From assembly GCF_018860705.1 (NCBI RefSeq), contig NZ_JAHKQA010000064.1, positions 1 through 59,462 of the forward strand: 59,462 bases of DNA, written 5' to 3'. The stretch comes from Citreicella sp. C3M06 (GTDB taxonomy: Bacteria > Pseudomonadota > Alphaproteobacteria > Rhodobacterales > Rhodobacteraceae). A program made the translations under genes and the position numbers. The notes under the pieces were generated by a model, which searched no databases, was not told where the DNA came from, and saw only the letters and a list, made by a program, of their open reading frames with translations. Shown here in pieces: positions 53,402 to 59,462 of the stretch (within the stretch, counting starts at the first letter, position 1; every line of letters starts with the position of its first letter).

Positions 53402-54318
53402 TCCGCTCGCCCATCATTCTGATCGAAGCCGCGCTGGGGCTTGTGTTGACGCTGCTCGCCGCTGTGGCGTTGGGCGGGCAGGGCGCGCTGGTGACGGTGC
53501 TGGTGTTCGCCGTCTGGATCATTGGCACGCTGATCAACCTGCGGCTAGCGGCGGGCGGCAGGGGCGCGGGGCTGGCGCCGCTGGTGCTGGGGCTGACGCT
53601 TCTGGGGATGTGGGAACTCGCGGTGCGCGGGTTTGGTATCTCGCCGGTGATCCTGCCGCCGCCCTCGGCCATCGCGGTGCGCATCGCAGGCTCGCTGCCG
53701 ATCCTGTGGGAGGATTTCGTGCAAACGGTGATCAAGGGCGCGCTGAGCGGCTACGTCATCGGCTGTGGCGCGGCGCTGATCACCGCTGTCATCGTCGACC
53801 GCTTTGATTTCCTGCGACGCGGCCTGCTGCCGGTGGGCAATTTCGTTGCCGCGCTGCCGGTGATCGGCATCGCGCCGATCCTTGTGATGTGGTTCGGGTT
53901 TGATTGGCAGAGCAAGGCCGCCGTGGTCGTGGTGATGGTGTTCTTCCCAATGCTGGTGAACGCGGTCGAGGGGCTGCGCGCCACCGAGCCGATGCAGCGT
54001 GACCTGATGCACACCTACGCCGCCGGGTACTGGACGGCGCTGGTCAAGATGCGCCTGCCCGCCGCGCTGCCTTTCGTTTTCAACGGGCTGAAGATCGCCA
54101 GCACGCTGGCGCTGATCGGGGCCATCGTTGCCGAATTTTTCGGCTCTCCGATCCGGGGCATGGGGTTTCGGATTTCCACCAGCGTCGGGCTGCTTGCGCT
54201 GGATCTGGTCTGGGCTGAAATCGTGGTGGCGGCCATCGCCGGATCGGCCTTTTACGGCGCCATCGCGCTGATCGAGAAACGCATGACCTTCTGGCACCCG
54301 TCGCAACGGGGCCGGTGA
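53398..54318 (+). CDS. ABC transporter permease 2 (pyrimidine/NMT1-type system)
   Basis: A 306-residue permease of the same family as its neighbour with two to three extra N-terminal hydrophobic segments. The EAA-type loop is YAAGYWTALVKMRLPAALPF. The pair most likely forms a heterodimer with the ATPase. Stop and the next start are separated by 38 bases that carry a ribosome site for the binding protein. Confidence 0.93.
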   Translation: MIRSPIILIEAALGLVLTLLAAVALGGQGALVTVLVFAVWIIGTLINLRLAAGGRGAGLAPLVLGLTLLGMWELAVRGFGISPVILPPPSAIAVRIAGSLPILWEDFVQTVIKGALSGYVIGCGAALITAVIVDRFDFLRRGLLPVGNFVAALPVIGIAPILVMWFGFDWQSKAAVVVVMVFFPMLVNAVEGLRATEPMQRDLMHTYAAGYWTALVKMRLPAALPFVFNGLKIASTLALIGAIVAEFFGSPIRGMGFRISTSVGLLALDLVWAEIVVAAIAGSAFYGAIALIEKRMTFWHPSQRGR

Positions 54319-54356
54319 CAAAGACCAGATAACAATAACCAACACGGGAGACGACC

Positions 54357-55343
54357 ATGACCTTCACCAAATTCGCCACTGCGGCTCTGATGCTGGCGGC
54401 AGGCTCCGCGCAGGCAGCTGACGAGCTGACGCTGCAGCTCAAATGGGTGACGCAGGCGCAGTTCGCCGGCTATTATGTGGCTGCTGACAAAGGGTTCTAC
54501 GAGGAAGAAGACCTTGATGTCACCATCAAGCCGGGCGGCCCGGATATCGCCCCGGTGCAGGTGCTGCTGGGCGGGGGCGCCGATGTCATGGTCGACTGGC
54601 TGCCCTCGGCGCTGGCGGCACGTGAAAACGGCGCGCCCATCGTCAACATCGCGCAGCCGTTCAAGTCTTCGGGGCTGATGCTGACCTGCCTCAAGGAAAA
54701 CGGCATCGAGACCCCCGCCGATTTCCCCGGCCACACGCTGGGCACGTGGTTCTTTGGCAATGAGCTGCCGCTCTATAGCTGGATGTCCAAGCTGGGCTAT
54801 GCCACCGACGGCTCCGATGGCGGCGTGACCATCCAGAAGATCAACTTCAACGTTGATCCGCTGCTGCAAAAGCAGGTCGATTGCGCCACCACCATGACCT
54901 ATAACGAATATTGGCAGGTGATCGACGCGGGGCTGACGCCGGAAGATCTCGTGGTGATCAAATACGAGGATGAGGGCATTTCCACCCTCGAAGACGGGCT
55001 TTACACCACCGAGGACAACCTTGCCGACGATGCCATGGTCGACAAGCTGACCCGCTTTGTGCGCGCCTCGATGAAGGGTTGGAAATACGCCGAGGCGAAC
55101 CCGGACGAGGCCGCCGACATCGTGTTGGAATATGACGAGACCGGGGCCCAGACCGAAAAGCACCAGAAGCGCATGATGGGCGAGGTCGCCAAGCTGACCG
55201 CAGGCAGCAACGGCGCACTGGACCCGGCGGATTTTGAACGCACCGTCGACGTGCTGCTGTCGGCAGGCGCCGACCCGGTGATCACCACGGACCCCGGCGA
55301 AGCCGCCTGGACCCACAAGATCACCGATGCGGCGCTTCAGTAA
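54357..55343 (+). CDS. NMT1/THI5-like ABC substrate-binding protein
   Basis: A 328-residue periplasmic protein: signal peptide (about 1-20, AGSAQAA), then the NMT1/THI5-type two-lobe fold (LTLQLKWVTQAQFAGYYVAADKGFYEEEDLDVTIKPGGPDIAPVQVLLGGGADVMVDWLPSALAARE). This fold binds pyrimidine-like ligands in thiamin and riboflavin precursor uptake. It is last in the transporter operon; with the pyrimidine genes around, uracil/thymine or a degradation product is the likely ligand. A terminator follows. Confidence 0.92.
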   Translation: MTFTKFATAALMLAAGSAQAADELTLQLKWVTQAQFAGYYVAADKGFYEEEDLDVTIKPGGPDIAPVQVLLGGGADVMVDWLPSALAARENGAPIVNIAQPFKSSGLMLTCLKENGIETPADFPGHTLGTWFFGNELPLYSWMSKLGYATDGSDGGVTIQKINFNVDPLLQKQVDCATTMTYNEYWQVIDAGLTPEDLVVIKYEDEGISTLEDGLYTTEDNLADDAMVDKLTRFVRASMKGWKYAEANPDEAADIVLEYDETGAQTEKHQKRMMGEVAKLTAGSNGALDPADFERTVDVLLSAGADPVITTDPGEAAWTHKITDAALQ

Positions 55344-55374
55344 GGGCTGACCGCAAGATCAGGCTGCAAGATCT

Positions 55375-55405
55375 GGCCGCGCCCCTTTGCCGGGCGCGGC
55401 CTTTT
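55375..55405 (+). terminator. Rho-independent terminator after the transporter operon
   Basis: A perfect ten-bp stem GGCCGCGCCC / GGGCGCGGCC with a seven-base loop, then TTTTC. It ends the pyrimidine operon. Confidence 0.92.
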
Positions 55406-55439
55406 CATGCCATGGGGCCATGGGGCCATGGGCCTTGGG

Positions 55440-56465
55440 TCATTGCGGGGCAGTTGCGCCTTGCCGCCTGTCGTTCGGCCGACCTTGCCCAAGCAGCAAC
55501 CTGCGGGTCGCGGGAAGCGCAAGAAACACCGCATGACAGCCAAGGCTTGCGGCGACGGTCAGCGCCCATCTTGACCAGGGTTCCGACAGGCCGACCCCCG
55601 CAAGCGCCATCTGGATCGGCATGTGCACATACATGATCGTCATTGACGCGTGGCTGCACTGCGCAAGGATCGCGCTGGCCCGCGGCAACTGGGCGCCCGC
55701 CCGGCCCAGCCCGACCAGCGCCGATGACATCGCGACCGCAACCAGGCAGGTGATGATCGGGATGCCGTAATTCGCCCCTTTCATCGCCATCGGCGGCGCC
55801 TGGAACAGGGCAATGGCGGCGGTGTAGGCAAGGGCAACGGCGCAGCAAGCCAGCAGCAGCCGCCGCGACGGGTGGAACAGCACGCCACCATACCTTGCGC
55901 CGATGTGGAAAAGCGGAATCGCCATGGCGCAGACGTTGATCGCCCAGGGAAGCCAGAAACCCGGCAGCAGCAGCTGGTTCACATACGCCAGCCCAAGGCA
56001 GGCGATCGAAATCGCCCACATCCCGCGCGCAGGAAGCCGCGTCGCAAGCGCATTATAGGCCAGCGCGGTAAAGAAATAGCAGGTCGGAAACCAGAAGATC
56101 GTCAGTGGCGCGACAAGCTTTTCGCCGCCAAGGACAAGCACCCTGAGACGCCACCACAGATCCCCTACACCGTTGCGCCCGGCGCTTTCGATCAGGCCCG
56201 GAAGCGACAGCAGGACGATGAACGCCATGTAGGGGACGATCAGCTTGCGCAGCAGCCTGACCAGCGCATCGCCAGTTCCCTGCGCCTTGAACAGATAGCC
56301 TCCGACCAGAAAGAAAAACGGCATGTGAAAGGCGTAGATGACATCCTTTGCCGGTCCGTCAAAGACATGTCCGGCAACCACGAGCAGGATCGCGATTCCG
56401 CGCGCAACGTCCAGACCCAGATCTCGGCTTAGGGGGCTTGCGCGCTGGGGGCGGCTGATTTCCAT
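55440..56465 (-). CDS. Acyltransferase family 3 membrane protein
   Basis: A 341-residue polytopic protein of the acyltransferase-3 (OafA/YrhL-like) family: LGLDVARGIAILLVVAGHVF with the conserved His and RG near the N-terminus, then about nine further hydrophobic segments. Such proteins O-acylate sugars or lipids at the inner membrane. The substrate is unknown. GTG (one codon before the ATG) is an alternative start; neither has a clear ribosome site. Confidence 0.85.
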   Translation of the reverse strand: MEISRPQRASPLSRDLGLDVARGIAILLVVAGHVFDGPAKDVIYAFHMPFFFLVGGYLFKAQGTGDALVRLLRKLIVPYMAFIVLLSLPGLIESAGRNGVGDLWWRLRVLVLGGEKLVAPLTIFWFPTCYFFTALAYNALATRLPARGMWAISIACLGLAYVNQLLLPGFWLPWAINVCAMAIPLFHIGARYGGVLFHPSRRLLLACCAVALAYTAAIALFQAPPMAMKGANYGIPIITCLVAVAMSSALVGLGRAGAQLPRASAILAQCSHASMTIMYVHMPIQMALAGVGLSEPWSRWALTVAASLGCHAVFLALPATRRLLLGQGRPNDRRQGATAPQ

Positions 56466-56798
56466 GACACACTCGCTAAACAATGACCCCGGGCATCCCC
56501 CTGATGGCCAGGCGGCGAGGGACGCCCAATCAAACACCCTGACCGCCAAAGCGTAGGGCATCCTCCCCCCGCATGGCAAACGCCAAGTCGGCTGCATGGC
56601 GCGGAACAAGGGATGTGCGGCAGCGGCAGGCGAAAAGGGGTGGCCTGAAATGGCCACCCCGTTTTTCGTTCTGAAATGCAGATCCGAGGCAATGCATGGC
56701 CAGTTGGGGAATGGCCAGAGGGTAATTCAACGGTCACAATCGTTGCTGAGCGCGTTTTAGGTCACCGCTGTAACGGCGAAATGACGTTGCCCGAAATG
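56466..56798. other. Intergenic region with a bidirectional hairpin
   Basis: A 333-base stretch without a convincing gene; open frames here are shadows. It contains the hairpin at 56633-56666. The rest holds the upstream region of the acyltransferase gene and the downstream end of the receiver-like gene. Confidence 0.6.
56633..56666 (-). terminator. Bidirectional hairpin terminator
   Basis: Stem GGGGTGGCC / GGCCACCCC (nine bp), six-base loop, an A-run before and GTTTTT after. It can serve both strands and would end transcription of the minus-strand receiver-like gene. Confidence 0.82.
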
Positions 56799-57155
56799 TC
56801 AGTCCTCGATCAGCGCAAGCAGGTCCGCCGCCCGGAACGGGCGTTGCAACACCCGGAACCCCGCGTTTTCGCCCCGCTCTTCGGCATCATTGCCCATCAG
56901 CACAAGCCGCGCCATCATCCCGATCAGCGCCTGACCCAGCGGGGTGCTGCTCACCGCTTCGGGGGGCATGAAGACAAAGGCGACAACCGGCCCGCTCAGA
57001 CCGGCAAGCCTATCCAGCGCGTCATCACGGCTGTGGGCGTTCTCGACCCGCGCAGCGGGATAAGCTTCGAGAAGAATGCCGGTGATATCCTCTGCGACGA
57101 ATGCATCCGAGATGCAGACAAGGAAGGTCGGGACAGAGGTCATGGGGCGATTCAT
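56799..57155 (-). CDS. Degenerate receiver-domain protein (pseudo-receiver)
   Basis: A 118-residue protein that reads like a lone CheY-type receiver: FLVCISDAFVAEDITGILLEAYPAARVENAHSRDDALDRLA, then VVAFVFMPPE and RLVLMGND, and a C-terminal LQRPFRAADLLALIED in the place of K-P-F. The phospho-acceptor Asp is replaced (hydrophobic FVFMPPE) and the N-terminal acidic pair is reduced, so phosphorylation is unlikely. MTSVPTF at 57143 is an alternative start. The gene is divergent from the FNR-like gene, with 93 bases between. Confidence 0.6.
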   Translation of the reverse strand: MNRPMTSVPTFLVCISDAFVAEDITGILLEAYPAARVENAHSRDDALDRLAGLSGPVVAFVFMPPEAVSSTPLGQALIGMMARLVLMGNDAEERGENAGFRVLQRPFRAADLLALIED

Positions 57156-57248
57156 ATAGGCCTATCGGGTGCAGGATCCCTTGCCTCATGGAACAAAGAA
57201 CCGCAGTCGGCATTAAACTATGACATATCACAGACGCGGAATGACCCG

Positions 57249-57980
57249 ATGAAGACGGTTTCCTGCCGGTGCTGCCCCCTTGCCGAGTGCGACTCGCTGA
57301 TTCACCACAGTGTAGACGAGCGCAGGTTCCTCGAAAAATTCCGGGCGGGCGAGATGGCGGTCGAGGCCGGGACGCAGATTCTGCTTGAAGGCTCCAGCGC
57401 GCCGCAATTCTATACCGTGCTCGACGGGATGGGGCTGCGCGACAAGACCCTGCCCGACGGGCGGCGGCAGGTGATCAATTTCGTGATGCCGGGCGATCTT
57501 CTGGGGCTTCAGGCCAGCATCATGGGCGAGCTGAACCATTCCATCGAAGCGGTGACGCCGATGCGCCTGTGCGTGTTTCGGCGCGATAACATCTGGACGC
57601 TGTTCCGGCAGATGCCCGAGCTGAGCTATGCCCTGACGTGGATCGCCGCCACCGAAGAGCATTTCCTTGGTGAGACCATCGCCTCGATCGGGCAGCGCGA
57701 CGGCACCGAGCGCGTGTCATGGGCGTTGCTCAAGCTGTATCAACGGATGCGGGCGCTCGGCCTCGGCAGGGACAGCCGTATTCCGCTGCCGTATCGACAA
57801 CAGGATCTGGCCGACGCGCTGGGGCTGTCGCTGGTGCACACCAACAAGACGCTGGCCAAGCTGCGCGAGCGCAAGGTGGCCGACTGGTCGCACCGCGAGC
57901 TGCACGTGCCTGACCTTAAGGCGCTGGCAGAGCTCGCGGTGGCAGATCTGGACGCGCCGCCGAAGCGGCCATATCTCTGA
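57249..57980 (+). CDS. Crp/Fnr-family regulator with N-terminal cysteine cluster
   Basis: A 243-residue regulator: cyclic-nucleotide-type beta barrel (about 25-145), long helix, then a helix-turn-helix (RQQDLADALGLSLVHTNKTLAKLRER, about 186-211). The N-terminus has C6, C8, C9, C14 (CRCCPLAEC) and a further C108 in RLCVF, the spacing between C14 and C108 being close to that of the E. coli FNR cluster residues C29 and C122. An oxygen-sensing [4Fe-4S] cluster is plausible but not shown. The recognition helix differs from FNR and CRP, so the DNA site should differ. The gene is convergent and abutting with the LacI gene. Confidence 0.88.
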   Translation: MKTVSCRCCPLAECDSLIHHSVDERRFLEKFRAGEMAVEAGTQILLEGSSAPQFYTVLDGMGLRDKTLPDGRRQVINFVMPGDLLGLQASIMGELNHSIEAVTPMRLCVFRRDNIWTLFRQMPELSYALTWIAATEEHFLGETIASIGQRDGTERVSWALLKLYQRMRALGLGRDSRIPLPYRQQDLADALGLSLVHTNKTLAKLRERKVADWSHRELHVPDLKALAELAVADLDAPPKRPYL

Positions 57981-59003
57981 TCAGCGCCGCAGCGTGTCAC
58001 CATAGGCGATCTTGGGCGTCATTTCGATGACCTTGTCGAAGCTTGCGCTCGGGTCGTTGACCCGAGCCGCGATGACCTCGGCTGCCTTGATGCCGATCTC
58101 GGTGCGGCAGGCATCCATCGTGGCCAGCTTCTTGGGCAACCCCTGAAGCAGCTCGACCCCGTTAAAGCCCGCAAGCCCGATCTCCGACGGGATCTTGCGC
58201 CCCTGTTCCAGCAAATACAGCAGGCCACCGGCACCGATCATATCGTTGGAATAGTAGATGAAATCCAGCTCTGGCTCTTTTTCTAGCAACGCGGCGGTCA
58301 TCTCGCGACCCTTGGCCAGCGCCGAGCCGCCGGAATAAAACTCCGACGCCGCGATCTCGACCCCTCCCTTGGCGAGCGCTTCGGTAAAACCTTCGAACCG
58401 CTTGCGCGCGCGGAAATCGAGCGGCATCTTGGTGCCAAGAAAGCCGATCTTCTGATAGCCGGCCTTGAGGATGGCGTTGGCCATTTCGCGCCCGGCGCGG
58501 CGGTGGGAAATGCCCACGGCGGTGTCGATCGGGGTGCCATCGGTGTCCATGATCTCGATGACCGGGATGCCGCTGGCCTTGAGCATGGCCTTGGAGGCCT
58601 CGGTATGTTCGATGCCCGCAATGATGATCCCCGAGGGGCGCCACGACAGCATCTCGTAAAGGACGCGCTCTTCCTTTTCCGGTTCATAATCGGTGACGCC
58701 GACCACCGGTTGAAGCTCGGTGTGCTCCAGCACAGAGGTGATTCCCGCCATCACCTCGGGAAAGACCATGTTGCGCATCGACGGGATGATTACGGCAACG
58801 AGGTTCACACGCTGACTTGCCAGCGCTCCTGCAATCTTGTTCGGCACGTATCCTAGCTCCTTTGCGGCCTGGAGAACCTTGGCCCGGGTGGCTTCGGACA
58901 CATCGCCGCGATTGCGCAGCACCCGGCTAACCGTCATTTCCGAAACACCGGAGGCCTCGGACACATCTCTCAGGGTCAACGGACGTGTTGCGTCGTCTGC
59001 CAC
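57981..59003 (-). CDS. LacI-family transcriptional repressor (GntR-like branch)
   Basis: A 340-residue repressor: helix-turn-helix TLRDVSEASGVSEMTVSRVLRNRGDVSEATR and hinge, then the periplasmic-binding-protein-like effector domain with IIPSMRNMVFPEV and YEMLSWRPSGIIIAGIEHTE. The GTG start at 59003 is chosen for GAGGAGG 8 bases upstream. The effector and targets are not shown by context; the style resembles gluconate repressors. A tRNA gene follows on the other side with 139 bases between. Confidence 0.92.
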   Translation of the reverse strand: MADDATRPLTLRDVSEASGVSEMTVSRVLRNRGDVSEATRAKVLQAAKELGYVPNKIAGALASQRVNLVAVIIPSMRNMVFPEVMAGITSVLEHTELQPVVGVTDYEPEKEERVLYEMLSWRPSGIIIAGIEHTEASKAMLKASGIPVIEIMDTDGTPIDTAVGISHRRAGREMANAILKAGYQKIGFLGTKMPLDFRARKRFEGFTEALAKGGVEIAASEFYSGGSALAKGREMTAALLEKEPELDFIYYSNDMIGAGGLLYLLEQGRKIPSEIGLAGFNGVELLQGLPKKLATMDACRTEIGIKAAEVIAARVNDPSASFDKVIEMTPKIAYGDTLRR

Positions 59004-59142
59004 GGTGCGGACCTCCTCAAATTTCTCTTTGAGGGCGATGTTAGTCTTTCTAGGGCGGTGCACAAGGCGACATTGGGGGGTGCTTCGATTTCACGCAACC
59101 GAGGTGACAACCGCTTTCGAAGCGGCTAAGACGGCGAAGCGT

Positions 59143-59219
59143 GGTCCCGTGGCTCAACTGGATAGAGCAGCCCCCTCCTAAGGGGCAGGTTGCAGGTTCG
59201 AATCCTGCCGGGGTCACCA
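59143..59219 (+). tRNA. tRNA-Arg (anticodon CCU)
   Basis: A 77-base cloverleaf: acceptor GGTCCCG / CGGGGTC (with G-U pairs), D stem GCTC / GAGC, anticodon stem GCCCC / GGGGC with loop CTCCTAA (anticodon CCT), T arm GCAGG TTCGAAT CCTGC and an encoded CCA end. All arms pair. Confidence 0.95.
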
Positions 59220-59462
59220 TTTGTTAATTTTATATCAAATACTTACACGTCTTGGGCGTGCGCATCCTGCAGCTTCTTGCAGGATTTTCCGGTGGTTTTC
59301 GGTGCTGTATCGAGAGCATCCTGTACAAAACCCGTACAATCGAACCGGGTTGGCTCTGATTCAGCTGGGAGATGGGCAAAGAAAAACCTCGGTCCGGCGG
59401 CAACCGGAACCGAGGCAAGTTCAAAAGCAGGCACGAAATTCTTGTGTGGATGGCTCCCGCAT
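59220..59462. other. AT-richer region downstream of tRNA-Arg
   Basis: After the CCA end the sequence turns AT-rich (ATTTGTTAATTTTATATCAA), with no convincing gene to the window end. The 3' ends of tRNA-Arg genes are common integration sites, and this could be the edge of an integrated element, but no second att copy is in the window. Confidence 0.5.
59382..59415 (-). terminator. Terminator-like hairpin facing left
   Basis: AAAAA, then CCTCGGTCCGG / CCGGAACCGAGG (one bulged A) with a six-base loop. On the minus strand a T-run follows the stem, so it could end a leftward gene coming from beyond the right edge. Confidence 0.55.

Noticed and set aside
55408..55434. Short direct repeats of CCATGGGG after the transporter operon
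   Set aside because: Three imperfect short units downstream of a terminator; too small to support a function.
59243..59434. Short minus-strand frames after the tRNA as an integrase or excisionase
   Set aside because: About 63 codons with no helix-turn-helix or integrase motif; they cross a terminator-like hairpin.

Overview
The window looks like a chromosomal segment of a marine Rhodobacteraceae (Roseobacter-group) alphaproteobacterium. This is inferred from high GC, Shine-Dalgarno boxes of the AGGAG type, many four-base ATGA start/stop overlaps, a BacNav sodium channel, an FzlA-like GST-fold protein, phaA/phaB, and the GC-rich palindromic intergenic repeats often seen in this family. No phage, plasmid or CRISPR module is visible. 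The edges carry a partial IS5-type element (left) and a tRNA-Arg(CCU) followed by an AT-richer tail (right).

Layout. 0-0.2 kb: IS5-family remnant. 0.2-2.8 kb: smpB and a QseB/QseC-like two-component pair whose regulator has a repeat-built tail. 2.9-7.6 kb: purine/ureide catabolism (uraH, a fused puuE-uraD, allE, allA, and a xanthine/urate-type permease). 7.7-13 kb: small secreted proteins, a membrane-anchored winged-helix protein, fzlA, queG, msrB-msrA. 13.3-19.3 kb: fadH, a PfpI/DJ-1 protein, a LysR regulator, a BacNav channel and a YigZ-type protein. 18.4-21.3 kb: a tightly overlapping minus-strand operon (cinA-like, GNAT, AhpD-like, OmpA). 21.4-26.1 kb: sfsA, map, a degenerate metallo-beta-lactamase-fold pseudogene in a low-GC gap, rsmD, a ferredoxin-reductase-like flavoprotein and a peroxiredoxin. 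26.3-31.3 kb: mlaA-mlaC-VOC operon, then a type I secretion ABC/HlyD pair. 31.4-38.9 kb: ridA, a phosphodiesterase, a FemAB/GNAT-like protein, phhB, a TPR protein, ispE, a polyprenyl diphosphate synthase, and a DUF2007/methyltransferase pair. 39-44.4 kb: ydcH, an extradiol-type dioxygenase, phaB, phaA, an EAL protein and rpsD with a long leader.

44.5-55.4 kb is the most coherent system: reductive pyrimidine degradation. PreT-PreA reduces uracil/thymine, a dihydropyrimidinase opens the ring, and an N-carbamoyl-beta-alanine amidase releases the beta-amino acid. A TetR/RutR-like repressor gene sits in the middle. A NMT1/THI5-type ABC transporter completes the block, and its operon carries an intercalated acetyltransferase gene. 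Two matching operator-like palindromes (TTTACCA-N2-TGRTAAA) precede preT and the amidase gene, suggesting one regulon. Together with the purine block at the left, the window is rich in nucleobase-nitrogen salvage.

55.4-59.5 kb: a membrane acyltransferase, a degenerate receiver-domain protein divergent from an FNR-like regulator with an N-terminal cysteine cluster, a LacI-family repressor, and tRNA-Arg. All functional calls come from reading the sequence; no database search was run.
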